From positions 186,001-250,000 of the forward strand of contig NZ_JARGEM010000003.1 in NCBI RefSeq assembly GCF_029211225.1: DNA of 64,000 nt. Direction: 5' to 3'. The position numbers and the translations under genes were made by a program. The first letter of the stretch is position 1; each line of letters opens with the position of its first letter. Shown here piece after piece: positions 8,304 through 16,002 of the stretch. This stretch comes from Antiquaquibacter metalliresistens. Its GTDB lineage: Bacteria; Actinomycetota; Actinomycetes; Actinomycetales; Microbacteriaceae. Under the pieces are notes generated by a model. That model saw only the letters and a list, made by a program, of their open reading frames with translations, did not search any database and was not told where the DNA came from.

Positions 8304-10846
8304 TCCACCGGCTCCGCGAGCACCACGTCGGCGAAGGCGGTCGTCTCGGCCTCGGCGAAGTCGAGGCTCGCGATGCGGCCGACCGCCTTGAGGTCGCCGA
8401 GACCACCGGCGAGCACCGCAGGGCCGGTGAGCGTCGCCGAGACGACCTCGGTGCGCTGGGAGACCTTGGCCTCGGTCTTCGCACCTCGGATGCCTATGAG
8501 CGCCTCGCCGAGCAGGGCCAGCAGACCCGTGGGCTCGCCGTGCGCGCCCGGGGTGGGCCACGGCGCGGTGTGCACCGAGTCGTCGTGCGTCCAGCGCCAC
8601 ACCTCCTCGGTGGCGAACGGGATGAACGGCGCGAACAGCCGCAGCATCACGTCCACCGCCTCCCGCAGCGCGAGCACCGCGGAGGCCTGACCCTCGGGCG
8701 TCGCCGAGCCGTAGGCGCGCTCCTTGACGAGTTCGAGGTAGTCGTCACAGAAGGTCCAGAAGAACTGCTCGGTCGTCTCGAGCGCGCGGGCGTGGTCGAA
8801 CTCGTCGAACGCGGTCGTCGCGGTCGCGATCACCGTGTCGAGGTTGGCGAGCATGTCGAGGTCGAGGGGCTCGGTGATCTCGGCGGGCTCGATCGCCGGC
8901 GACGGGAACGAGTAGACGAACTTCGCCGCGTTGAGCACCTTGATCGCCAGGCGCCGACCGATCTTCATCTGCTTCGGATTCTGCGGATCGAAGGCGGCAT
9001 CCGTGCCGAGGCGACTCGACGCCGCCCAGTAGCGCACGGCATCCGAACCGTGGTCGTCGAGCATGGCCTTCGGGGTGACGACGTTGCCCTTGGACTTGGA
9101 CATCTTCTTGCGGTCCGGGTCGACGATGAAGCCGGAGATGCCTGCGTTGCGCCACGGGATCTCGTGCTCCTCGAGCTCGGCGCGCAGCACCGTGGAGAAC
9201 AGCCAGGTGCGGATGATGTCCTGTCCCTGGCTGCGCAGGTGGTACGGGAACACCAGCTCGAACAGCTCGGGGTCGGTGCCCCAGCCGCCCGCGATCTGGG
9301 GGGTGAGGCTCGAGGTGGCCCAGGTGTCCATGATGTCGAGCTCGCCGGCGAATCTCGTGCCGCGGTCCGCCTCGGTGTAGCCCGGCGGCACGTCCGTCGA
9401 CGGGTCGACGGGCAGCGCGTCTTCGGAAGGCACGATCACTGCGCCCTTGTTGCCCTCGGCATCCAGCTCGTACCAGACCGGGATCGGCACGCCGAAGAAA
9501 CGCTGGCGCGAGATGAGCCAGTCGCCGGTGAGGCCGCCGACCCAGTTCTCGTAGCGCACCCGCATGTGCTCGGGGGTGAAGCCGATCTGTCGACCGGCCT
9601 CGATGAGCCGCTCGCGCAGCGCCTCGTCGCGGGCGCCGTTGGCGATGTACCACTGGCGGGTGGAGATGATCTCGAGCGGCCGGTCGCCCTTCTCGAAGAA
9701 CTTCACGGCGTGCTCGATCGGCTTCGGGTCGCCGATCAGCTCGCCCGAGTCGCGCAGCAGTTCGACGACGCTCTGCTTCGCGCTGAACACCGTCTTGCCG
9801 GCGAGCTCGGCGTACGCGGCCTTGGCCGCGTCGCTCGCGATCGCCTCCGGGGGGTCCGGGATGATGCGGCCGTCCGCACCGACGATCGTGCGGTTGGGCA
9901 GGTCGAGCTCTCGCCACCACACCACGTCGGTCACGTCGCCGAACGTGCAGATCATGGCGATGCCGGAGCCCTTGTCGGGCTGGGCGAGGTGGTGGGCGAG
10001 GATCGGCACCTCGACGCCGAACAGCGGTGTCGTCACGGTGGTGCCGAACAGGTCGCGGTAGCGCTCGTCGTCGGGGTGGGCGACGAGGGCGACGCACGCG
10101 GGCAGCAGTTCGGGGCGGGTGGTCTCGATGTGGATGTCGCTGCCGTCCGGCCGGTGGAACGCGAGCCGGTGGTAGGCGGCCGACTGCTCGCGGTCCTCGA
10201 GCTCGGCCTGGGCGACGGCCGTGCGGAAGGTGACATCCCACAGGGTCGGCGCATCCGCCTGGTAGGCCTCACCGCGGGCGAGGTTGCGCAGGAACGCGCG
10301 CTGGGCGACCCGCTGCGACTCGTCGCCGATGGTGCGGTAGGTCAGCGACCAGTCGACGCTGAGCCCCAACTGGCGCCACAGGTCTTCGAACTGCTGCTCG
10401 TCTTCGGCGGTGAGGCGCTCGCACAGCTCGATGAAGTTGCGGCGCGAGATCGGCTTCTGGTCCGCGGCCTTCGTCGATGCCCCTTCGCCACCCTCGAGCG
10501 GCGGGGTGAAATCGGGGTCGTAGGGCAGGGTCGGGTCGCAGCGCACGCCGTAGTAGTTCTGCACGCGACGCTCGGTGGGCAGGCCGTTGTCGTCCCAGCC
10601 CATCGGGTAGAACAGGGTGCGACCGCGCATGCGCTGGTAGCGGGCGATGAGGTCCATGTGGGTGTAGCTGAACACGTGGCCGATGTGCAGGCTGCCGGAG
10701 GCGGTCGGCGGCGGCGTGTCGATGGAGAAGACGTTCTGCTTGGTGGCGCGCTCGCGATCGAACCGATAGGTGCCGCTGGACTCCCAGGCCGCTCCCCACT
10801 TGTGCTCGAGACCTTCGAGGGCGGGCTTTTCTGGGATGGCAGACAA
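8300..10846 (-). CDS. valS: Valyl-tRNA synthetase
   Basis: An 848-residue class Ia aminoacyl-tRNA synthetase that charges tRNA-Val. The HIGH-type signature PPPTASGSLHIGHVFSYTH lies near residues 44-62 and the KMSKSKGN loop near residue 580. The CP1 editing insertion lies between them (TTRPELLPACVALVAHPDDERY). The wording of the first signature resembles the archaeal-like ValRS lineage rather than the common bacterial PPPNVTG form; this is a family inference. It heads a four-gene operon in which each downstream gene starts inside the previous stop. Confidence 0.96.
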   Translation of the reverse strand: MSAIPEKPALEGLEHKWGAAWESSGTYRFDRERATKQNVFSIDTPPPTASGSLHIGHVFSYTHMDLIARYQRMRGRTLFYPMGWDDNGLPTERRVQNYYGVRCDPTLPYDPDFTPPLEGGEGASTKAADQKPISRRNFIELCERLTAEDEQQFEDLWRQLGLSVDWSLTYRTIGDESQRVAQRAFLRNLARGEAYQADAPTLWDVTFRTAVAQAELEDREQSAAYHRLAFHRPDGSDIHIETTRPELLPACVALVAHPDDERYRDLFGTTVTTPLFGVEVPILAHHLAQPDKGSGIAMICTFGDVTDVVWWRELDLPNRTIVGADGRIIPDPPEAIASDAAKAAYAELAGKTVFSAKQSVVELLRDSGELIGDPKPIEHAVKFFEKGDRPLEIISTRQWYIANGARDEALRERLIEAGRQIGFTPEHMRVRYENWVGGLTGDWLISRQRFFGVPIPVWYELDAEGNKGAVIVPSEDALPVDPSTDVPPGYTEADRGTRFAGELDIMDTWATSSLTPQIAGGWGTDPELFELVFPYHLRSQGQDIIRTWLFSTVLRAELEEHEIPWRNAGISGFIVDPDRKKMSKSKGNVVTPKAMLDDHGSDAVRYWAASSRLGTDAAFDPQNPKQMKIGRRLAIKVLNAAKFVYSFPSPAIEPAEITEPLDLDMLANLDTVIATATTAFDEFDHARALETTEQFFWTFCDDYLELVKERAYGSATPEGQASAVLALREAVDVMLRLFAPFIPFATEEVWRWTHDDSVHTAPWPTPGAHGEPTGLLALLGEALIGIRGAKTEAKVSQRTEVVSATLTGPAVLAGGLGDLKAVGRIASLDFAEAETTAFADVVLAEPVE

Positions 10847-10966
10847 ATGCGGCTCCGGTTCGCTATGTGCGGCACCGAGTCGGTTCGCGCCGCGGCGCGA
10901 TGGGGTGCCTGAGTGTGGGGGTTCCGAACCCGATTCTACGGCCCGTCGCGATGCCCGTGCCGGCGG

Positions 10967-11581
10967 CTACTCCTTGACGACGATCGTCTTGGACTGCAGG
11001 TCGCCGTTGGACTGCTCGACGGTGATGGTGTACTTCTGCTGACCGTCCGCCTGTCCGCACTGGTAGTCGAAGTCGAGCGTGTAGACCAGCGGGAACGTGT
11101 CGTAGGGGGCGTTCTTCGCGTTGTCCGTGCCCACGCCGAACCACAGGGTGACCCCGCTGGTCTCCCAGACGAACTGCATGGGCACGGATGAGACGCCTTC
11201 GCAGTCGACGGAATCGTCGTCGACCGTGAAGCTCCTAATCGGATCGACGGGCGGTGGCGGAGCGACCGTCTGGGTGGGGGTCGGCGAGGGCATCTCGGTG
11301 GCGGTGGGGGTGGGGCTCGGGGTCGTCGTCGGGGTCGCCGTGGCCGTGGGGCGCGCGGTCGGCACGACCGGTGCGCCGCCGCCGCGTGTCAGCAGCAGCA
11401 CGAGCAGGATGATCACACCGAGCAGCAGCACGCCGCCGACGATCCCGAGGATCACCGTGAGCCTGCGGGACTTGCGCTGCTCGACCGCTTCGACGGGTGC
11501 CTCGGCCCCGGCGGCGTCGAGACGCTCGGTGGGTGCATCCCCGGTCGGGTCGAACTTGGCGGTTGGCGTGTCGTCGCTCAT
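10967..11581 (-). CDS. Single-pass membrane protein with Pro/Thr linker and extracellular beta domain
   Basis: A 204-residue protein. An acidic cytosolic N-terminus (MSDDTPTAKFDPTGDAPTER) is followed by a basic stop (RKSRR) and one membrane helix (VILGIVGGVLLLGVIILLVLLL). A PTATATPTTTPSPTPT linker follows, then a C-terminal domain with two cysteines (SVDCEG, DYQCGQ) that should lie outside the cell. The same layout recurs in the protein at 14416-15069, so the two are paralogues. Function is unknown. The ATG at 11581 follows a GGAGGAATCC ribosome site. Confidence 0.8.
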   Translation of the reverse strand: MSDDTPTAKFDPTGDAPTERLDAAGAEAPVEAVEQRKSRRLTVILGIVGGVLLLGVIILLVLLLTRGGGAPVVPTARPTATATPTTTPSPTPTATEMPSPTPTQTVAPPPPVDPIRSFTVDDDSVDCEGVSSVPMQFVWETSGVTLWFGVGTDNAKNAPYDTFPLVYTLDFDYQCGQADGQQKYTITVEQSNGDLQSKTIVVKE

Positions 11582-11708
11582 GGATTCCTCCGCGCGAGCC
11601 CGGTGGTCCCGGGATGCCGACAGCATAGGGCCGGTTCCGGCGCGAGCGACACCCCTTCGCCGCATCGCCAACATTGCTCTAGTGCAAATAGAAAAATAGG
11701 ATGGATCC

Positions 11709-12059
11709 GTGCTTCTGACCATCGACGCCGCGTCGAGCGTGCCGCTCTTCGAGCAGCTGGCCGCCGGCATCCGCTCGCACATCGTCACGGGCACGGTTTC
11801 GGCGGGACAACGGTTGCCGGCGGCCCGTGAGCTCGCCGAGTCGCTGGATGTCAACGTCCACACCGTGCTGCACGCCTATCAGTTGCTGCGCGACGAGGGC
11901 TTCGTCGATCTGCGGCGCGGTCGCGGCGCGGTCGTGACATCCCGCGCCCACGACTACGTGCAACTCATGCGCGACATCGACCGGGTCGTGCAAGAAGCGC
12001 GACGACTCGAGCTCACCCCCGGCGCCCTCGGCGCCCTCATCCGAGAGGCCTACCAATGA
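11709..12059 (+). CDS. GntR family transcriptional regulator (YtrA type)
   Basis: A 116-residue regulator with an N-terminal winged helix (PLFEQLAAGIRSHIVTGTVSAGQRLPAARELAESLDVNVHTVLHAYQLLRDEGFV) typical of short YtrA/YhcF-type GntR proteins that bind DNA as dimers. The start is a GTG at 11709. The A/T-rich stretch just before it (TAGTGCAAATAGAAAAATAG) is the likely promoter, so the leader is very short. It overlaps the next gene, a DUF1648 membrane protein, by 4 bases, a standard regulator-target pair. Confidence 0.9.
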   Translation: MLLTIDAASSVPLFEQLAAGIRSHIVTGTVSAGQRLPAARELAESLDVNVHTVLHAYQLLRDEGFVDLRRGRGAVVTSRAHDYVQLMRDIDRVVQEARRLELTPGALGALIREAYQ

Positions 12060-13030
12060 ACGCGCTCGTGCGCACCGTGATCGTCGCGGTGATCGTCCCG
12101 CTGGTGATCTCGATCGCCGCCATCGTCGCGATCCTCGTCGTGCTGCCCGACCTGCCCGATCCGATCGCCACGCACTGGAACTTCGCGGGGGAGGTCGACG
12201 GCACCGGGCCGGTGTGGTTCGCCTTCATCGCCGTCGGGGTGATGCCCTTGGCGTATTCGGCGTTCGTGATCCTCATGGCGCGACCGCGCCCGGGAGAGGG
12301 CATCACCACGGCGATGCGGCTCATGGCGGCCACGGCGCCGTTCCTGTCGGCCACGCTCTCGATCACGATCGCGGGCAGCGTCGTGTTGCAGCGCGGCATC
12401 GCCTCGGCGGCCGATGCCCCGAACATCGGATGGCTGGTCGCCGCAGGCTTCGGGTCGGGCATCCTGCTCGCGGTCGCATCGTGGTTCGTGCTGCCGAAGG
12501 GCGCGCCGAGCGAGGTCACCGAGCAGCCCGTGACCGCGATGCCGCTGGCCGCCAGCGAGAAGGCGGCATGGATGCAGCGCATCTCCCCGTCCCGCGGCGC
12601 GCTGGTCGTGCTCTCCATCGCCGTCGGGGTGCTCGTCATCGCCGCCGCGGCCATGTGGGCACTCGTCGCCACACCGATCGCGCTCGGCTTCACGCTCTTC
12701 GTGCTGCTGATCACCGCGCTCGTCTCGAGCACGCTCGTCTGGCGCGTCACCGTCGGCGCCGGCGGGCTGCGGGTGCGCTCCCGGGTGGGCTGGCCGGACT
12801 ACCGCGTTCCGCTCGACGACATCGTGTCGGTGTCGACGATCGACGTCGATCCGGTGCGCGATTTCGGCGGCTGGGGCATCCGGTGGGGAGGCGATCGGCG
12901 CTGGGGCGTGATCACCCGCAGGGGCGATGCGATCGAGGTGCGCCGACGCAACGGCAGCGCGTTCGTCGTCACGGTGCCCGACGCCGGCGAGGGGGGCTCG
13001 TTGCTGGCCTCCCTCGCCGGGCGGGGATGA
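12056..13030 (+). CDS. DUF1648 domain membrane protein
   Basis: A 324-residue membrane protein. The first helix (VIVAVIVPLVISIAAIVAILVVL) is followed by PDPIATHWNFAGEVDGTG, the hallmark of DUF1648 (PF07853), which is also found in SdpI-like immunity proteins. At least six membrane helices are visible. The C-terminal part (WRVTVGAGGLRVRSRVGWPDYRVPLDDIVSVSTID) is a soluble PH-like domain. Such genes are commonly paired with a small GntR regulator, as here (ATGA overlap). The exact role is unknown. Its stop abuts the stop of the convergent MFS gene. Confidence 0.88.
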   Translation: MNALVRTVIVAVIVPLVISIAAIVAILVVLPDLPDPIATHWNFAGEVDGTGPVWFAFIAVGVMPLAYSAFVILMARPRPGEGITTAMRLMAATAPFLSATLSITIAGSVVLQRGIASAADAPNIGWLVAAGFGSGILLAVASWFVLPKGAPSEVTEQPVTAMPLAASEKAAWMQRISPSRGALVVLSIAVGVLVIAAAAMWALVATPIALGFTLFVLLITALVSSTLVWRVTVGAGGLRVRSRVGWPDYRVPLDDIVSVSTIDVDPVRDFGGWGIRWGGDRRWGVITRRGDAIEVRRRNGSAFVVTVPDAGEGGSLLASLAGRG

Positions 13031-14350
13031 TCAGGCCTCGACGGCCTCGCGACGGCGCAGGCGCACCGCCGCGAGCGAGGCGCCCAGGGTCAGGATCGAC
13101 AGCACCGCGAGCACGACGCCCGGGTGCCACCAGGCGAAGCCCGAGGCCTGGCCGAGCAGCAGCGTGAGCGTCGGCACGAACGCGGTGAGCGTCGCCGCGA
13201 TGCTGTACGCGAACGACAGCGCCGAGTAGCTGAACCTCGGCTCGAAGAGGTCGTGCATGAGCCCGCCGAGGGCGGCCCAGCTGAGCGTCGGCAGGATGCC
13301 GCCGATGATCATGGTGCCGACCAGGATCGGGAACGTGGCGAACTGCAGCAGGAAGTACATCGGGAACGCCACCAGCAGCGTGCCGATCGCACCGATCGCG
13401 ACGACCTTCGCCGAACCGATGCGCGTGGCCCACACCCCGAACAGCGGGATCGTCACCAGTTGCAGCAGTCCGCCGATCGTGGTCGCCACGAGCAGGTCCT
13501 GGAACGAGAAGCCGAGTTCGGCCACCCCGTAGTTGACCGTGTAGGTGTTCATGAGCGAGTACGAGCCGATGCCGAGCAGGGCGGCTCCGACGGCCACGAC
13601 GAGGGCGAGCGGCTGGGCCTTGAACACGGCGACGAGAGGGAAGCGCGGCTTGATGCCCGCGGCATCCACCGCCTTGAAGACCGGGGTCTCCTCGATCGAC
13701 CAGCGCAGGTACAGCGAGACCAGCAGCAGCGGGATCGCCGTCAGGAATGGGATGCGCCAGCCCCACGCGACCATGTCCTCACTCGAGACCAGCAGCGTCA
13801 TCACGATGAAGAGGGCGGCGGAGAGGATCGAGCCGACGGGGGAGCCGAGCTGCGGGATCGCGGCCACGAAGCCGCGGCGGCGTGGTTCGGCGTGCTCGGT
13901 CGCGAGCAGGATCGCCCCGCCCCATTCACCGCCGAGCGAAAGGCCCTGCACGAGGCGCAGCAGCACGAGCAGGATCGGCGCGATCCAGCCGACGGTCGCA
14001 TAGGTCGGCAGTACGCCGATGAGGCCCGTGGCCACACCCATGAGCGCGATCGTGATGAGCAGCGTCGTGCGGCGGCCGAGCCGGTCGCCGAGCTGCCCGA
14101 AGACGATGGCCCCGATAGGGCGGATCACAAAGGCCGCGGCGATCGACAGGAACGCCGCGAGCGTGCCACCGACGACCCCGAAGGGTTCGAAGAACAGCGG
14201 GCCCACGAAGAACGCGGCGAAGTAGGCGAACACATAGAAGTCGTAGGACTCGAGAGCGGTCCCGACGAACGATGCCCAGACGACCCTGCGGGAGGTCTGG
14301 ACCGAGGAAGACGGAGTGGTTGGCGCTTTGCCACTTGTCGTAGTAGTCAC
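13031..14350 (-). CDS. MFS transporter, metabolite:H+ symporter (MHS) type
   Basis: A 439-residue 12-helix transporter. The major facilitator signature between helices 2 and 3 reads GQLGDRLGRRTTL, and LVQGLSLGGEWGGAILLATEHA is typical of the MHS subfamily that includes ProP, ShiA and KgtP. The substrate is probably an organic acid, osmolyte or aromatic acid, but it cannot be assigned. The start is a GTG (GTGACTACTACGACA). It converges stop-to-stop with the DUF1648 gene. Confidence 0.9.
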   Translation of the reverse strand: MTTTTSGKAPTTPSSSVQTSRRVVWASFVGTALESYDFYVFAYFAAFFVGPLFFEPFGVVGGTLAAFLSIAAAFVIRPIGAIVFGQLGDRLGRRTTLLITIALMGVATGLIGVLPTYATVGWIAPILLVLLRLVQGLSLGGEWGGAILLATEHAEPRRRGFVAAIPQLGSPVGSILSAALFIVMTLLVSSEDMVAWGWRIPFLTAIPLLLVSLYLRWSIEETPVFKAVDAAGIKPRFPLVAVFKAQPLALVVAVGAALLGIGSYSLMNTYTVNYGVAELGFSFQDLLVATTIGGLLQLVTIPLFGVWATRIGSAKVVAIGAIGTLLVAFPMYFLLQFATFPILVGTMIIGGILPTLSWAALGGLMHDLFEPRFSYSALSFAYSIAATLTAFVPTLTLLLGQASGFAWWHPGVVLAVLSILTLGASLAAVRLRRREAVEA

Positions 14351-14415
14351 GAGTACAGCAGCCTACGGGGTGGCCGACATATTCCTGACGCGCCCTGTTC
14401 GGCGCGCCAGGGCGC

Positions 14416-15069
14416 TCACTCCGTCTGGCCGCTGTTGGTGATGGTGACCGATTTGCTGACCGTCTGGCCGTTGCCGAGCACGGTGATCGTGTACACGTGC
14501 GAGGCGGCCGGGCAGGCGAACCGGAACGGGTCGTAACCGCTCGGGAAGTCGGAGCTGTCGCCACTCGGCGGCAGGTTGCTGAACAGCGGCTGCTTCGAGG
14601 CATCGGTGGTGTCGACGCCGAAGAAGACGCGATCGACGTTGGTCGCCGTCCAGTTGACCTCCAGTTCCGGCCACTGCGTGCCGGCCGCGGCGCACTCGAT
14701 GTCGTCGGGGGTCACAGTGAAGGCGCTGATGGTCGGCGCCGGCGGCGCCGGTGGGCTCGTCGGGGACGACGTCGGCGTCGGGGTGGGGGTCGGCGTGGGT
14801 GTGGGGGTGGGGGTCGGTGTCGTCGTGGGGCTCGGCGTCGGGGTCGGTACAGGCGCCCCTCCTCGCGAGAACAGTAGGGCGAGCACGACGACGAGGATCA
14901 CGAGCAGCGCGCCGCCGACGGAGGCCAGGATGATGTTGCGGCGCCGAGCGACGCGGCGCGCGTCATCCACGACGTTATGGTCGCCGTGCGTGGCGTGCTC
15001 GTGGGTGGGGACACCGGTTTCGGGCAGCTGCACGGTCTTCGGGTCGCCGTCTGGGATGATGTCGCTCAC
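14416..15069 (-). CDS. Single-pass membrane protein with Pro/Thr linker (paralogue of 10967-11581)
   Basis: A 217-residue protein. It has an acidic cytosolic N-terminus, a basic RRVARRRN segment, and one membrane helix (IILASVGGALLVILVVVLALLF). SRGGAPV and a long (PT)n linker follow, then an extracellular domain with two cysteines (DDIECAAAG, FRFACPAAS). The order, the RGGAPV junction and the final VYTITV strand match the gene at 10967-11581, so they probably arose by duplication. Start GTG 15069 was chosen because the acidic tail begins there, after a GAGAAAG-like ribosome site. Function is unknown. Confidence 0.78.
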   Translation of the reverse strand: MSDIIPDGDPKTVQLPETGVPTHEHATHGDHNVVDDARRVARRRNIILASVGGALLVILVVVLALLFSRGGAPVPTPTPSPTTTPTPTPTPTPTPTPTPTSSPTSPPAPPAPTISAFTVTPDDIECAAAGTQWPELEVNWTATNVDRVFFGVDTTDASKQPLFSNLPPSGDSSDFPSGYDPFRFACPAASHVYTITVLGNGQTVSKSVTITNSGQTE

Positions 15070-15182
15070 GTCGTCGCTTTCTCTCTGGGCCGCGCCAGCG
15101 TATCGGCGCCCCGCACGCCGGGCAACACCCCGGTTCGCGGTGCATGTCCGGCGCTCGTCATGCCCCACGCGGCGCGGCGGTG

Positions 15183-15707
15183 TCACGGCTCCTGCGTGCC
15201 GACGACCTCGCGTGAGGGATGCCGCCGTAGCGCGATGACGCTCGCGATGCCGATCATTACAAGGGGGATCAGCAGGCCAACGCTCCACAAGAGGGTGGTC
15301 TGCGGCGCAGTCGCACTCGTCGGGAAGGAGGAGTCTGCGGAGCACAGGATCGCCGGCGGGATGTAGCTTCGCTGGAACTCGAGCGAATCGTAGTCGCGCC
15401 CCAAGAGATGGCCGCACAGATAGATCGGATCCTTGTCGTAGAAGACCGCGAAGGTGACGAGCCATACCCAGGCGGACGCTCCGAGAACGCCGAAGACGGC
15501 GAGAAAACCTCCGGCGATTTCGCGCTCGCCCGAGCCGGCACTGCGGCTGCCCGCGACGGTGGCGACGATCGCAGCGACGAATGCCGTGCAGCCGAGTACC
15601 AGCGCTGGCGTTGTGAGTGCGAAGTTGAGCGCCACGAGCGCGAGAACGGTCGCCGACGCACATACGGCAATGGCGACCGCGTACCCGCGACTGGCGCTTT
15701 CTTTCAT
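15183..15707 (-). CDS. Hypothetical membrane protein
   Basis: A 174-residue protein with four or five predicted membrane helices (YAVAIAVCASATVLALVAL, LVLGCTAFVAAIVATVA, GGFLAVFGVLGASAWVWLV, TTLLWSVGLLIPLVMIGIA). An external loop of about 50 residues holds two cysteines (YLCGHLLG, AILCSADS). The start ATG at 15707 is preceded by GGGTGCTCAACGG. No family was recognised. It lies 113 bases upstream of the Pro/Thr-rich protein gene on the same strand. Confidence 0.65.
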   Translation of the reverse strand: MKESASRGYAVAIAVCASATVLALVALNFALTTPALVLGCTAFVAAIVATVAGSRSAGSGEREIAGGFLAVFGVLGASAWVWLVTFAVFYDKDPIYLCGHLLGRDYDSLEFQRSYIPPAILCSADSSFPTSATAPQTTLLWSVGLLIPLVMIGIASVIALRRHPSREVVGTQEP

Positions 15708-15813
15708 CCGTTGAGCACCCTCCGTGAGCGACCCTACCCTGGCGCGATACGTGCAATCGGGATGGGTGATCGCGCGCGACAGTCCCAGCTCGGCGCTGGA
15801 ACCGACCTGCCGC

Positions 15814-15819
15814 TACAAT
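15814..15819 (+). promoter_or_regulatory. Probable -10 box of the ileS T-box transcript
   Basis: TACAAT lies about 12 bases before the T-box leader begins. No good -35 hexamer is seen, which is common in actinobacterial promoters. Confidence 0.5.
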
Positions 15820-15828
15820 CGACACACA

Positions 15829-15985
15829 GGCCGTGATCCGCTATCACCGGGGAGCCTTCGGAAGAACGGCGCGCGAGCGCTCACTAGAACCGAACCAGCA
15901 GTCTGAGTGGCATCGGAGATCGAGCGAAGTCGAGATCCGGCGCAAGCGGGGTGGTACCGCGGCCGAGAGGTCGTCCTCGTGTTGA
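15829..15985 (+). promoter_or_regulatory. T-box riboswitch controlling ileS
   Basis: The conserved T-box sequence GGTGGTACCGCGG is present at 15950-15962. Its TGGT can pair with the ACCA end of uncharged tRNA-Ile. Upstream, 15830-15870 folds as the very short stem I seen in actinobacterial ileS leaders (GGCCGTGATC...GAAGAACGGC), with an ATC isoleucine codon at 15843-15845 as the specifier. These short leaders are known to act on translation: uncharged tRNA binding frees the ribosome site (AGGAG at 15992-15998). The ileS start follows at 16003. Confidence 0.88.
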
Positions 15986-16002
15986 AGAACACCAGGAGCC
16001 GC

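Noticed and set aside
14777-14830. GT-rich tract as a minisatellite
   Set aside because: It encodes the Pro/Thr linker of the membrane protein on the other strand; simple codon repetition explains it.
15907-16002. Upstream ATG for ileS
   Set aside because: It would place the start inside the T-box; ATG 16003 has a ribosome site and the family N-terminus.
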